The notes: generated by a model not told the origin, from the sequence alone. A stretch of 64,000 nucleotides of DNA from Polyodon spathula (GCF_017654505.1 NC_054537.1:60600145-60664144), one strand, 5' to 3'. Counted from the stretch's first letter, positions 11,961-24,876 are shown. A program made the numbers and translations.

Positions 11961-12804
11961 CTGACTTCCTAGCGACTGTAAACGCTCCGCACTAAATGGC
12001 AGACTCGTTGGGCCTCCATGATGATTGACTCAATAAACTATCCAGGCAGGGATGTTTAATCTGACCAACCCCCTGTTAAATCTGACCAATCCCTGTCTAC
12101 AGAGTTTGTGTCGCTTCAGACCTATCATAGCTCAGCAACTCTATCGCCCAGCCCTCCTTCATTTGAAAGTGCAGCCATGGTGCGTTTTAATTAGTGTTAG
12201 GATGAACAAAGGATTTTCATGTTCAGATATTTGCTCAATTTAAACATATTCGTTCATTTTTTCATTTATAATAAAAACCATTATATTACTTTGAACGCAG
12301 GCAGAGACAACATAACAGCAGGGGGGTGGGGGCATGGCCCCTGTGTGTGTGTGTGTGCCTTTATTTTACAGCAAGACCAACATGTAACATGTTAAAATAG
12401 AAAAATATCCAAGGAGTAAAGAATAAGTTGTGTAGGACTTACTTCACCCCAGTGAATTAACTACAAAACAAAAGGTGCTAGAAATAGCAGTTAAAGTTAC
12501 ATGTTGTTTTGTTTATTCACAAAATAGATAGTACATAAAAGTTGGCAGCGCTTTTTTTTTCATTCTTTGCCATTGCTGTTTCTTCACAGTAAACAGTGGC
12601 CATAGACATGTTTTCATAAAGTAATGACATCAGGTTTACTTGTGCCTTTCTGTAGCTGAACATGCAAATGAAAACTGAAACTTACCTTTAAACATTTCAA
12701 ATAAAACAAACGTGGAAATGACGTTGTGAAAGGGAAAAAAACTCACCGTTCTGATTCTCGTTTATTACATTCCGCACAACAAAGCCACAACACAAACATA
12801 TACA

Positions 12805-12805
<1 letters not shown>
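11961..12805. other. No gene seen
   Basis: AT-rich with a short (GT)n near 12341-12357. No coding evidence. Confidence 0.3.

Positions 12806-12869
<64 letters not shown>
12806..12869. repeat. (TA)n microsatellite
   Basis: About 64 bases of pure TA; the Ile/Tyr-rich open frame across it is an artefact. Confidence 0.95.
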
Positions 12870-13830
<961 letters not shown>

Positions 13831-14014
13831 GATAGTTCAGTTTTTTATTTTTCTTAAAAATATTTCCTAACATAAAACCAATGTCACCTTAAAATAATTG
13901 ATTTTAAGTTTAAGTGTTTTAAAATAAAATATCGAACAGAACGAAATTTCAACGTACCATTTGTAATTCAGTAATGAGAGAATTGGTCAGGGGTCTGAAT
14001 TCTTTTGCAAGGCA

Positions 14015-14017
<3 letters not shown>
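13831..14017 (+). mobile_element. Tc1/mariner terminal inverted repeat remnant
   Basis: Ends with TTTTGCAAGGCACTG followed by TA, the typical terminus of a fish Tc1 family, preceded by about 150 bp of its characteristic AT-rich terminal repeat. No transposase is present and the other end is missing. Confidence 0.65.
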
Positions 14018-14073
<56 letters not shown>

Positions 14074-14110
14074 TACACATACACACACACATACACATAC
14101 ACATACACAC
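14018..14110. repeat. (TA)n(CA)n microsatellite
   Basis: TA run followed by imperfect CA/CATA units, directly abutting the Tc1 end. Confidence 0.9.
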
Positions 14111-14820
14111 AGTCCACATTAAAATCACTACACAGCTTTTGGAAGTTGGGTACTGTTTAAACAAAGCATTTCTGTCCCATGAGATTCTGGTTTGCTCTAC
14201 ACCTGCAGTTTATAAATAGAGGGGGTCTTAGCGTTTAGTTTTAATTTACAGGTTTTACTGCATACAGAATGTCTTCTAGTAAAACCAGACTGATCTAAAC
14301 AAAAAGGAATACTGTAATAACAATACTGTAATAATTAAATGAGTTTAATTTACTGGGTTTGGCTGTGAAACAATTAAATTAGCATTTAAATCCTCCACGT
14401 CCTTACTTTCTCATTTATTTGTGGAATGAAGAACGACAATAAGTGACTGTATTGCTATTAATACAATCCATCTTAAAAAGTATATATTACAACTTTATTA
14501 AAGATTAGTCACTTATTTAAATGTTGCACCTTTGCCGCTGTGCCAGCTGCACTGTATCGTGGTAGAACCTACAGCACGCTTAATGCTACTATAGTGTAAC
14601 AACCCGGTGATTTTCATCATTGCAGGACTTATTGACTGTCATGTTTGTTTGTCTTTTCTGCTTCTATATTGCATAATGTTTTGCTGTGTCACGGCACTAG
14701 ATAGCGAGCATTTGTATCTAGGCCCGTATTAAGGTATTTGGAGGCCCAGGGCTACTGACATTGCAAGTGAGTGACAGAGGATGTTTGAGTGAAAGCGAGA
14801 GGTAGACTGGAATTTAGCAG
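14111..14820. other. No gene seen
   Basis: AT-rich unassigned sequence. Confidence 0.3.
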
Positions 14821-14953
14821 AGAGATTTTTTATTTTGTTTTGCTTTGGCGTGGTCCTTAATTGTTTACTTGATCTGTGCTAATAAACTGCTGAATTCCAG
14901 CACAAAGCTACTGCCTGTGTTGATCCTGCTTTCAGTTTACACACAACGTTACA
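14821..14953 (+). repeat. LTR 3'-end-like fragment
   Basis: AATAAACTGCTG near 14880, and a CAACGTTACA terminus at 14953, similar in layout to the LTR end at 3915. Only the last part can be argued. Confidence 0.3.
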
Positions 14954-15029
14954 ATATGTTGTTTTAGGAAAATCTTATTTTTCTAAATAGTGTACTGTTT
15001 ACTACAAGGGGGGCACAGGAAAAACAAAA

Positions 15030-15072
15030 TCTCTGAAGGGGGGGCGCAGCAAAAAAGGTTTGGGAACCCCTG
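15030..15072. mobile_element. hAT-type terminus
   Basis: Ends TTTGGGAACCCCTG, the reverse complement of the CAGGGGTTCCCAAA start of Charlie-like hAT elements. The partner end was not found. Confidence 0.45.
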
Positions 15073-15252
15073 GACTAGGGTGTGAACTATACATCAGCTG
15101 CAGAGTCACTTACAACAATGCCTCACCCAAAAGAGGTTAAGCGACTTGCTTAGGGTCACACAATGAGTCAGTGGCTGAGCCAGGATTTGAACGGGGGTCC
15201 TCCTAATTACAAGCCCCTTTTCTTTAACCACTGGACCACACCACCTCCTTGG
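15073..15252 (-). repeat. CORE/MIR-type SINE
   Basis: On the minus strand: a tRNA-like head with A-box-like TGGTCCAGTGGTTAAAG and B-box-like GTTCAAATCC, then the CORE segment (GTGTGACCCTAAGCAAGTC). The 72-aa open frame across it is not a gene. Confidence 0.7.
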
Positions 15253-16227
15253 ATAAGTAATTGCTTTAGCCCTAGACTGTTCTGTCCCTTGTAATAAGAT
15301 GCAATGTATTGTACACTGGCAGTCTGAAAACACAGCCTTCCATATTTAAATATTTACATAGTTAGGGTACGAGGCTCAGTGACCAAAATCTGGCATTTTA
15401 TAAAATAAAAGGCATTGTAGGTCCTAATTTAGTCATTAGTTGAATGTAGTACTGTACTGGCTTATTAAGTTTCAGTCTGATTAGGCCCACATTTTTACCA
15501 GTTTTTCAAATTAACGCTATTTTTCAAAAGAATTACCAATTAAAATCTTGTTTTATGAAATTTGATTACTACACACAGGGAGCCAAATACTTATTCATTT
15601 TTAAAGCCCCCTAATTTGTATTCATTAAACATAAAAATAGATTTTTTATTTATTCATTTATTTATTTTTTGCAAGGCAGATGGTATGCTACACACAGTGA
15701 GAAACACAATTGAAAAGAGGCACAACAGCAAAAAAAAAAAACTAAAAAACTAAAAAAATCACAGTTGTATGTAAGCATTATATTGTTTCACATATCCTGA
15801 AGTTTTGACCCCATTTATTTAAAATATTGAAATTTTACTGTATGTTTAGTGCATTTTTGCTATTAGTACAAGGGTATGCTCATTACAAGAGATCTAGCCT
15901 TACAGAACATGTATCATTGGGTGGCATTACCATTAGAAAGCCTGAGAAGAACCAGAACAGTCCCCGGTATTTCCAGAAATGACAACACAGTGTATTTAGA
16001 TATTCTAATACAGGAGGGGTAGTTTAATGAAGAACTGGTATTACATAGAGACACAAAGACAGTTGTGCTGTCTGCTGTGCTAAAAGAGTGGGGCTCCCAG
16101 CTAGTTCTCTCTTGCAGCCAGTAAAAATGAACCCACTGCCCCCATTGCTTATAGACCTTGTGTACCCTTCTCCAATGAGATTATGTCATATGCAATTGCA
16201 GTAAAATTTTAGATTACAGTGGAAACA
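15253..16227. other. No gene seen
   Basis: AT-rich. GGGAGCCAAATACTTA near 15579 is faintly Tc1-like but too short to call. Confidence 0.3.
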
Positions 16228-16362
16228 TAATCATGCAATAATATGGTAATAACTGTGTAACTATCAATGGCCCATGCTCTTACATAGTAACTACTTGTGA
16301 AAAAAGTGTGTAATTACATGACAATGGTCTGTGTCGTGGTGTTACCATATTATTGCATGAGG
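16228..16362. repeat. Small inverted repeat
   Basis: CATGCAATAATATGGTAA near 16232-16250 is repeated as its exact reverse complement near 16344-16361. The ends of this MITE-like stretch are not defined. Confidence 0.45.
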
Positions 16363-17447
16363 TAACAACACGATTCTGTTCACAAGCACTTTTTTTAGGC
16401 AATTATACAGTACAGTACAATGTCACATATCCGACCCCCTGTGGACTGGGGTATAGGCAGATATGTGAAAAAGTCGGATTTGCAAACATCTTATAGAAAA
16501 TGACATTTACACAAGCATAAATATGTTAGTGAACAAAAACAAAAAGCAGAAAATGTTTAATAAAAATTACATATGTAGTTAAAACATGATGTATACTATA
16601 CTATTATTGATATACATCTATTTTAGTTGTTTTTATATCTGTAATAAAACTAAAACAAAATTTGTGAAAATAAAACAGAAAATAATAATAAAATAATAAT
16701 AATAATTTCATGGGGCTCTACCAAGAAGTAACAAGTCAACATGCACCTATTATGAATGTTCTGTGGTTTGGTTGAAATTTTCTAATATAGCACTGTGAAA
16801 GGATAGCTGGCAAGGCTGGCTACTGGCAGGAGGGAGACAAAGCTGCAGTTAAAGTGCAGAGGTGCACCTTTATTGACAAAAACGAAACAAACACAGGAAC
16901 AAATAAACAGTTGAAACCAAACAAATCATCTGAACAAAACACTCCTTAATATCACTTTTTTTCTTGTCCAAGCTGGGCACTATTGTTTCTCTAATAAACT
17001 TTAATATGTTCTCTAGTACACTGCCGGTTCCAGAACGGGTTTATTCTGGAAAGTACATGTTGTATAACTTCAGACAGTTTCTAGTAAATGGAAATAATAA
17101 ATGGCTCAGCTCTCTTGAAATGCACACCATTCTGTGTGTGTCCTCAGTGTCACTACTCCAGGTCTGACTATCTGGCACAGCCACTATCTTGGGTTTTAAA
17201 AATGTACTTACAGTCATGTTTATATGCTGCAGTGAGCTGCCCAACTCCAAAGTGTGAGTTTGAAAGCTGGCAGCATTCCTTCTTCACACATGACTTGTTC
17301 TTGCAGTGATGGAGCTGTTGCTTGGGAAAAACAGAATGCATGTTTCTATGAAGACAGGGTTTCTGAAGTACTGACCCCATTCTCTTATGTGATTGCAGTT
17401 TTGAGGCTCGATGTTGTCTGAGAATGGGCTTGCTCTATTTATCACTG
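16363..17447. other. Unassigned; possible LTR start near 16793
   Basis: TGTGAAAGGATAGCTGGCAA near 16794 followed by a stretch with TTTATT motifs resembles a minus-strand LTR layout, but no second copy or duplication is visible. Confidence 0.25.
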
Positions 17448-18160
17448 TGTGGCAAAGTGGTTAGTAGGATACAGGTGTAGGAGTGATACAGTGAACAATA
17501 AAAAGACAGACAGTGGTTTAGTTTTGTAATCCAGGTCTGGTGACCAAATAATAAATCCCAGGCAATAGACAGCAATGTGTATTGTGTGGTTATAAATAAA
17601 GGGTTTGCAGTCCCAAATAAAACACAGTCAAAGTACACACACAATATACAAACACTGTCACCAGTCCTGGGCAAGTGCTTTAGTGCTCATGGGTGTAAAT
17701 ACAGTTTATCATAATAGTGAAGGGATGTCCGGGTTAGTGCTGGCCTCTGGCAATAGCGCAGAAACTTGTTATCAATCTACTAATAACAAATAACAACAAT
17801 TAGTGACAAACAAAACACTCACAATTCGAGAAACACAATCCAGGTGCTTCTTTAACCATAAACGAAGGAATAGATCATGTCACTCCGTCCCCTATTTGTA
17901 CCATCACTCATGACCCCTTGGTAAAGGACTGCAGCTGCTCCTCCAATCCACGGCTGTCACATCATTTCCCTTCCCAGTTGATGAGTTAGTGCACTGAAGA
18001 GCTGCCCCCTTTGTAGATGATCGACTTCCTTTTAACCCTGGGAATAAATTGTCAGGCCAACCAGTCCAGGGTACTCTGTTCCCATTACTTAGCACCCTCA
18101 CACGTTGGGAGGGAGATTTACCACCCAGAATTATTCTATTTCTGTTGCACACTGCTACCA
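17448..18160 (-). repeat. LTR of family B, copy 1
   Basis: Matches 40852-41594 in reverse orientation, for example the segment ending CCAACCAGTCCAGGG near 18070. Begins TGTGGCAAAG on the plus strand. The segment ATCACTG occurs directly left (17441-17447) and again at 18165-18171, possibly the target duplication if the right end is a few bases beyond 18160. A promoter-like TACAAATAGG lies on the minus strand. Part of the U3 present in copy 2 is missing here. No internal region adjoins it. Confidence 0.55.
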
Positions 18161-18883
18161 GGAAATCACTGAAACATCTGTGCATGTCAAAAATGCATGT
18201 GGGAATAAGATGTGGGAGTTTGTTTAAAATGTATTTTTGCTCAGGTTTTAAAATTCATTTACCTTTCAGCTGTCACAGATATCCTGGTCTTTGTGTAGAA
18301 TAACTTTCCATTTATAGTATGGTCTCTAACTTCTTAGTGAAAGTGTTGTAACTGACTTCATTACAAAATAATGGTATTGATTTCCATATTTCCAGCACTT
18401 AGCTTTCAAACCTTGTATAGTTCTGAAAGGACTTGAAAGTAGTTTTTGTCACTGAGTGTAATGATGTAGACATTGTGGGGCAACTTCATGTGAACAAATC
18501 GACTTCAAAATAAAGAATGTATTTGACAACTTAACTTCAATGCACAATGTGAAAAATAAAACTGATTGTTTTCCCTTATTTGTAACTTGGGCTGCAGTAC
18601 CAACTATGCCACACCTTGGTTTAACCAGGAGCAAAGAGGAGCTCCTACTGCTCACTCAGAGGGACTACAAAACACAGGGTTGTATTTTTAATATGTAGTC
18701 CGTCTATGCCAGTTCAGTGCGAATAAAGCACAAAACAATATTAGATAAATGGACGAGTTCTTTTGATTTGGATACAGAATTAAAATGGGGAACAATGTTA
18801 CCAAGAAAAAAAGTCAAACGATACATATAAAAGCAATGAGTACATTTTTATTGGACAGCACAGCTAGGAGCAATGACACATGG
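18161..18883. other. No gene seen
   Basis: AT-rich unassigned sequence. Confidence 0.3.
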
Positions 18884-19462
18884 TTAACCCTTTCAGGGCC
18901 TATGTCAGACCAGATCCGACATTACAATTTTTCCTTTCATGTCTAATGTCGGACCCTGTCTGACATCAAAAAGACAAAGCACAGGTCTCTAGTCGTTTCT
19001 TCTCTGAAAAAACCTAAGAAAACCTTTCAATGGCCGAGCGAGACAGATAGGAGCCGAATGAAGCCAAAAAAAGGGGCTTATCTGCTAGCCCCATGCATCA
19101 CATAGATAACACAGACATAAACAAAGGAGGTAGCTGCTTCTGCATCCAGCACTCAAAGAATATCACTGACATTTGCAGAGCTTTTTGAGATGTTATAGTA
19201 ATAAAATAATGACTTGGATCGCATTGAGGAGTTTGGTGATAAAACAAGGATTTATCGGTATGCAGATCTATAAGGAGGTATGTGAAAAATACAGCAAACA
19301 AGGGGTGGGGCTTGGCTGGAGATTTAGTACTGAGTGTGCTTTTTCGATTCAGTGCCTTTTAAACCTGTTTTATAGCGCATGTAAAATAAACAGTGCGTGT
19401 GAAAATAAATTGGACCTGACCCGCCTGACAAGGGCTGAATAAAATGGACTGCAAAGGGTTAA
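18884..19462. mobile_element. piggyBac-type MITE with TTAA duplications
   Basis: Flanked by TTAA on both sides (18884-18887 and 19459-19462). One end reads CCCTTTCAGGGCCTATG, the other (reverse complement) CCCTTTGCAGTCCATTTT. A subterminal palindrome-like pair built on GTCGGACCCTGTCTGAC sits near the left end. At 579 bp it lacks any transposase. Related copies: 32235-32584 (opposite orientation) and a truncated end at 20042. Confidence 0.75.
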
Positions 19463-20041
19463 AATATAAAAGTGGTCACTCAGACTTTCCATCATAATTA
19501 ATATTTATCAAAATGCCACAGTGCAAACTGCAATATTGCACTTTTAAGAAGTGCATTTAGGAAAGGTACAGTTCACTAACCAGGCTTAATACAGGACAAA
19601 ACAAACCACTGTGAAAAAAAAAAAAAAAAGCAAAACATTCTACACATTGTCTGTGCAGGAAAGGGAACATCAGAGCAAGGGAAAATATCTGTATAATAAA
19701 CAATCTATTTTCCATACCATAGGATCCAATCAGCTCCCGACAAGCTAAACTCTTAATTTGCTCACACTCATTATTTAAACCTGCATGCTGTTCGCCAGCC
19801 AAATACTTATCGTCAGGAAAGTCCAGGTACAGGCTCATTTCACTTCCCTCCGTTCCAAATACTACATGTGTTTCCACTCCTTCACAAACAAAACCACAAT
19901 GAAAGACGGACACACAGACATTCAGTTTACAAGAGACATCTGCTATTTATATTCAGCTAAATAAAACTATAAATTAGTAAATTAGTCAATACCCAATAAT
20001 GCATAAAAGGTGAAGGGGGTGGAGAAGGTACTAAAAAGCGA
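19463..20041. other. No convincing gene
   Basis: A 118-codon minus-strand frame (19913-19557) has a mixed composition and no homology I recognise; without splice or motif support I do not call it. Confidence 0.3.
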
Positions 20042-20143
20042 TTAACCCTTTGCAGTCCATTTATTCATTGCCTGTCAGCCTCGGTTTATTTTCACACGTG
20101 CTGTTTAAAATCCCCCCCCCCACCCCCCAGAGTAAAACAGAGA
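20042..20143. mobile_element. Truncated end of the piggyBac-type MITE
   Basis: TTAACCCTTTGCAGTCC starts a stretch matching the ends at 19462 and 32235, including the GTGCTGTTTA segment. It runs into a C-run and the other end is absent. Confidence 0.6.
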
Positions 20144-21681
20144 TCCGAATACCAATATTGTTTAAGTAAAAGAAAGACCTTTGATTCCCCACTCAAGCCC
20201 TCATCAAGTAAATGATAAACCAGAGACAGAAATGTTATTAAATGCTCATTCCAAGCAGGAATTTTTATTACAGACAAAGTATTGGATAAAACAACCGATC
20301 AATATAGTGGTGGCTCCAAGCAATGAAAATGCAAGAAAGATAAAAAAAAAAACATTTCTTATGGACCACAGCCATCCCTATAATAAAACAATAGGTTAGG
20401 CAGAAAGCACTGAGGAAAGACACCCAGAGTACAATCCCCTTACCCTTGCCCCTCCAACAACCAGGTCAGCCCAGAGCAAACAACAAATAATGCCACCATG
20501 AACATGTGTAATTAAATAAGACAATAAACTAATAACATCTAGAAAAGTGTGCAGTGGAAAGAAACATCACAAAATGAAACTGCACAATATATATTAACCC
20601 ACCTGCTTGCTTAGAGTGATCCAGAGAAGACAAAGGCCCCTCCCCCCAGCAGCATCGGCCCTGTTTATTTGTTAGTAGAACTACAATATGACTACACAGG
20701 TTAACGTAGCGCAGAATGGTATTATACACACACACAAGGACGGCTGCACCAACTTCAGTATAACCAATAAAGCTATTATCACACAGAAATACATGTTAAA
20801 TTACACCAAAATATAATAAATAGCGTGGCAATTTAAAAAAGAGAACTCGCCAACACAAAACTGAAGAAAGCAAATATCATAAAATTGCAATTCAACCACA
20901 GGAATAAAAACTGTGGCTAGCTGACGTCCTCATTCTGCAGATATAAAAACACATACGTCAGTACAGCCGATTTCAACAGCCACGACATTAAAAGATTTAA
21001 CAATTAAAAACCGTTTACTTCAGGGAATCCAGGATACCTTATTCCCCCCCCCCCCCCCCCCCCCCCCCCCTTGACACCTGGATCCACACTACAATACATA
21101 ATATAAAAACACATTAACATATGTTCATAGTTAAAAGGGGTTTTAGCGGTTGCTAAAAGACAAATGCAACCGTCTGACAGGTGAAGAACTGTTCAGCGCA
21201 CTTGCAACACAAAAACAGCCGGGTTTAAATAAGAGTGGGCAATTGCTACCAACTGATTGCTACTGGCTACAATTACCCCACCTGTTCCACTTGTAAAACA
21301 CATAAATGTAGGCATACAATACTTTGAGTTTCAACTTGTTTCTTGCTTTGTAACGGGGTGGCCTTGATTCTCAAGTCGTGATTGGTGCAATTTCTTTCTG
21401 AAAGGAAAATAACACCAGTTATAATTCTAAAATTAAAATAATACCAATTATAATTCTAAAAAGAAAGCCTGAATAATTAAGAAGCCTCTGCATTATCTGA
21501 GTTTATTGTTGCAGGTTTGGTGATTATTGTCTGCTAAAAAATGTACTAATGAAGATTTGTAAAACAGCTCTAAAAATGTATCCATACAAATTGTATTTAA
21601 TTAAAAAAAAATGGTGCAAACTGAATTTTCCATATTCAGCTGTTTAATTTAGGCTTCAAGATACATTTTAGTGTCCATACA
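20144..21681. other. Unassigned, with long poly-C
   Basis: AT-rich sequence with a pure C run at about 21045-21070. TGTAACGGGGTGG near 21350 could be an LTR start, but nothing confirms it. Confidence 0.3.
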
Positions 21682-21876
21682 TTGTACTTGTTATATGAAC
21701 AACATAACCCACTAACATTCAAGTACTGTAGTTATTCAACCATCCTCGTGAGTGAACTAAACAAAGCACCCTACGGACATTCATGGGATTGTTATGTTTC
21801 TATAAAAAGTACAATCAATGGAACAAGAAACTGTATGGACCTGTGTGGTTTTGTACTGCAGTATATTGCTATCATA

Positions 21877-22525
21877 ATGGTGAGAAAAAGGCAATTAACA
21901 AGGGAAGACAGACAGACCATTATAACCCTCAAAAGTGTAGGTCTTTCCTTTAGAGAAATTGCAAAGAAAGCCAAGGTATCAGTGAATAGTTTCCTATACC
22001 ATCAAAAGGCACTTGGAAACTGGAGGAAACTCTGACAGGAAGAGGTCTGGCAAACCCAAAGCCACAACAGAATCAGAAGACAAGTTTCTGAGAGTCAACA
22101 GCTTGCGTGATAGGCGCCTCACAGGACAACAGCTTCAAGCACAGCTTAACACTGGTCGAAGTAAGCAAGTCTCAGTTTCAACTGTGAAGAGAAGACTTCA
22201 AGCTGCAGGTTTGACAGGTCGAGTGGCAGCAAGAAAGCCATTGCTAAGATGGCAAAATAAGAAAAAGAGGCTTGCCTGGGACATGAATATTTGATTTCCA
22301 TTGTAGAAAGAATGCCACAATTGTGTTTTACTGTTATATTTGCAAAAGGCGGCTACTTTGAGTCAAAAATATAGATTAAATTTTGTTAAACAAAATGATT
22401 CCATGATTTCTTTTTTATCTCCAATTTGTTCTATGCTTTAATTTCAGAGTACATTGAGACATTAAACTTTGTAAATTTCAATAAAAACTGGAGAAATGGA
22501 GGTGTTCTAAAACTTTTGACCGGTA

Positions 22526-22526
<1 letters not shown>
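21877..22526 (+). pseudogene. Tc1 transposase remnant, DNA-binding half only
   Basis: From the ATG at 21877 the frame gives the first helix-turn-helix of Tc1 transposase (M-V-R-K-R-Q-L-T, then L-S-F-R-E-I-A-K). A one-base shift near 22018 moves it into the frame carrying the GRPR-like linker (R-S-G-K-P-K-A-T) and the second helix-turn-helix, ending K-K-R-L-A-W near 22282. The whole DDE catalytic domain is then missing: the sequence jumps to the 3' untranslated part and the terminal repeat ending AAAACTTTTGACCGGTAGTG at 22526, beside (TA)n. The 5' terminal repeat was not found. Non-functional. Confidence 0.8.

Positions 22527-22528
<2 letters not shown>

Positions 22529-22606
<78 letters not shown>
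22529..22606. repeat. (TA)n microsatellite
   Basis: Pure TA run between the Tc1 end and the TRIM-like LTR. Confidence 0.95.
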
Positions 22607-22612
<6 letters not shown>

Positions 22613-22689
22613 CGTGCACAGGGGTAGGCAGCAGCAGGGCTGGTAGATGACGTAATCACAAACAGGGACATAAGCCCGATATACACTCC

Positions 22690-22770
22690 TTGCAAAGGAG
22701 CCAGCTCTTGTGTACGACAGTATTGGCGCTATGCTTAGTGCAAGAGGTCCTGGGTTCGCACCCGCCCTCC
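22690..22770 (+). promoter_or_regulatory. tRNA-like A-box/B-box segment inside the LTR
   Basis: A-box-like TGTACGACAGTATTGG at 22711 and B-box-like GGGTTCGCACCC at 22752-22763, spaced about as in a tRNA gene. In the second LTR the T-stem-like part reads CTGGGTTTGCACCCAG, a perfect 5-bp stem. No anticodon arm can be assigned, so this is not a tRNA gene. Confidence 0.5.
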
Positions 22771-22834
22771 ACCTGTGTGAGGATTGCCTCACCCTGTCTG
22801 GTGTGCCTGCCTGCGTTGACCTATTTCACTACAT

Positions 22835-22849
22835 TGGTGTCAGAAGTGG
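22835..22849 (+). promoter_or_regulatory. Primer binding site, tRNA-Leu type
   Basis: TGGTGTCAGAAGTGG, one base after the LTR end. It is the reverse complement of the 3' end of vertebrate tRNA-Leu(CAG) plus CCA, the primer known for several fish gypsy elements. Confidence 0.75.
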
Positions 22850-22918
22850 AATCAGGTACAATAGCTTGCACTTGTCGGACTGTAGCCTGATGAGCAAGTC
22901 CGGGGCAGACTTGAGGCT

Positions 22919-22930
22919 GGCAGGGGAGAG
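22919..22930 (+). promoter_or_regulatory. Polypurine tract
   Basis: GGCAGGGGAGAG directly before the TGTAGC start of the second LTR; mostly purine and in the position where plus-strand synthesis starts. Confidence 0.6.
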
Positions 22931-23084
22931 TGTAGCATGCACGGGGGTAGGCAGCAGCAGGGCTGGTAGGTGATAATCACACACAGAGCCCAATATAAGT
23001 TCCTTGCAAAGGAGCCGGCTCTTTTGTACAGCGGTATCAGCACTATGCTTTAGTACGAGAGGTCCTGGGTTTGCACCCAGAACC

Positions 23085-23345
23085 CTGAACTACATTTCCT
23101 AGAATACCATACGTGTCCAAACAGGTACTTACCTGGTGTTGATTAGAAACACCTGTGATCAGTTAAGGTAGGTATTTAAGCAGGGTTGAAGCAACAGTGC
23201 AGGGTCTTTGACAAGGCTCAGTCCTGCCCACAGACTCAGCGTATTGTAGAAAACTACAAGGTATCATCTGTACGCTTTATTAAAAACTTATATAAAGTGT
23301 TTTGATCAGTAAACGGCTTAGCCATCCAATGTTACAGTCTACTTT
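23085..23345 (+). repeat. LTR-like or promoter-like fragment
   Basis: TAGGTATTTAAGCAGGG near 23166 resembles a TATA region, and AATGTTACA near 23330-23337 an LTR end. It directly follows the truncated TRIM LTR. Weak evidence. Confidence 0.25.
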
Positions 23346-23663
23346 CATCCTGATGTATTTAGTTTATTTCTCCAGTGTGGAGATAAACTTTTGTTTTGTG
23401 TTGTTTTATTTGAAAACCAGTATTATACATTTGTCATTTACAACTTCAAAACAACAAAGAAAATAAATATATGAACACCACCTCATTTTATATCAGATTA
23501 TTGCTGTAGTGAGTCTCTTTTGTTTACAAAACCATGGTAAAGAACCAAATAATTGTGACTAAAAGCATCCCACTTTGTAACATATGGTGGAGAATGCGGG
23601 CATAACCACATTAAAGGTCTGTGTGTAGAAGGAAACATATATGACTATAGTATGGAAGATCTG

Positions 23664-24126
23664 AGGCCTATTGCACAAAAGTGGTTTAAAAAAGCCAGGT
23701 TTAGTTTAAGTTATCTGGTTTGAGTTAACAGGATATAACTTAGCAGGCTAACTCTGTTGCAAGAATGTAGACTGACTTTTGTTTACTGATCTGAGCAACA
23801 AATTTTTGTTTCACCGTATGATAATGATTAAAAAAAAATAATAATAATAATTACCAACACCTCTACTGTCAATAAAACCAGGGTGGCAGCCTGGCAAACA
23901 GTAGCTGATGTTGTTAATGAGTAAGTATACAGTCGTATCCAGAGTACACAAGCACAAATAACCTGACGATTTTTTATATTTGTATCTGCTGGTCATAGTT
24001 TATAGACATAATATCCTAAAGAATATATAGACGCTGCTATTTTTATTTCAATCTACCATCATCAATCACAGGAAACCCTATATAAGTAAAAAATGTATTA
24101 ATAATAATGAAACATGAAAAATTCTG

Positions 24127-24158
<32 letters not shown>

Positions 24159-24876
24159 AAGAAGAAGAAGAAGAAGAAGAAGAAGAATGAAACATTAAAA
24201 TATGTAGTATTTACTGTAGATGTTACTGCCTTATTTATATGGACAAAAGCATTAAATATATATTACAATAATTACCTGCAATAGCATAGAACGCCTCCTT
24301 GTTCCACTTCACTGGACCATGTCCGGGAAATTTCACGAACCGGCAGCAACTTCTTCAATGCAAGGTACACTTCCCTTACAGCTCTGCATATCGTTGCCTT
24401 ATTAATTTTCTGCATCGCCAACTGTATGCAAAAATATCCCACAGGCCATACGTCTTAGACCTATGAAGAGTACCTGTATGAGTAAGGACTCTGCTCCGTC
24501 AGATTGATTACTCAAGGGAAGGTCGTAACAGATCCTCCAGATACAGGATACCATCCCTAGAGAAGCAGTATCGCTCGTACAGGGTGGAATCTGGATTACT
24601 AATCGGATCCTAGAGATCACTGAACACCCTCTCCCCACGAAAAGCCCTTATAATTATAGCACCAACATCTACCACTCTCGGTATAAAAGGTGATGCCCTT
24701 TTTTTTCAGTTTTAAAAGTCAGGATTAATCTTTGTTAACCTGCTCTGAGCATGTTAGTTTAATAGTGATAAATGACCATGGTATCTTGCTTTGTGCAACA
24801 GACTAAGCCTGACTTTCATAATTAAACCTGGAAGTTGTCAGTATAACTCTTTAAACTACTTCTGTGCGATAGGCCC
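23664..24876 (-). mobile_element. PIF/Harbinger transposon with transposase remnant
   Basis: Terminal inverted repeats AGGCCTATTGCACAAAAGTG (left) and GGGCCTATCGCACAGAAGTA (right, reverse complement). The 3-base duplication CTG flanks it (23661-23663 and 24877-24879). On the minus strand between about 24670 and 24280, frames match the N-terminal half of HARBI1-like transposase: L-S-N-Q-S-D-G-A-E-S near 24500, L-R-R-M-A-C-G-I-F near 24450, then I-N-K-A-T-I-C-R-A-V-R near 24400. Frameshifts separate these pieces. The DDE part is replaced by AT-rich sequence and a (GAA)n array, so the copy is inactive. Confidence 0.75.
24131..24187. repeat. (GAA)n microsatellite
   Basis: About 19 pure GAA units within the Harbinger remnant. 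Confidence 0.95.

Larger units (their letters stand above)
22608..23080 (+). mobile_element. TRIM-like miniature LTR retrotransposon, second locus
   Basis: Complete first LTR 22608-22833 (226 bp, TGTAGC...CACTACA), a 97-bp interior 22834-22930, and a second LTR from 22931 truncated at about 23080. The LTR-to-LTR period is 323 bp. The LTR sequence matches that at 13464-13685. The interior has an exact PBS and a polypurine tract and no coding room. Like the first locus it is preceded by (TA)n. Confidence 0.65.

Noticed and set aside
19557..19913. 118-aa minus-strand frame that looks moderately protein-like
   Set aside because: No recognisable domain, no supported splice sites, and a poly-A/T stretch inside; left as unassigned.
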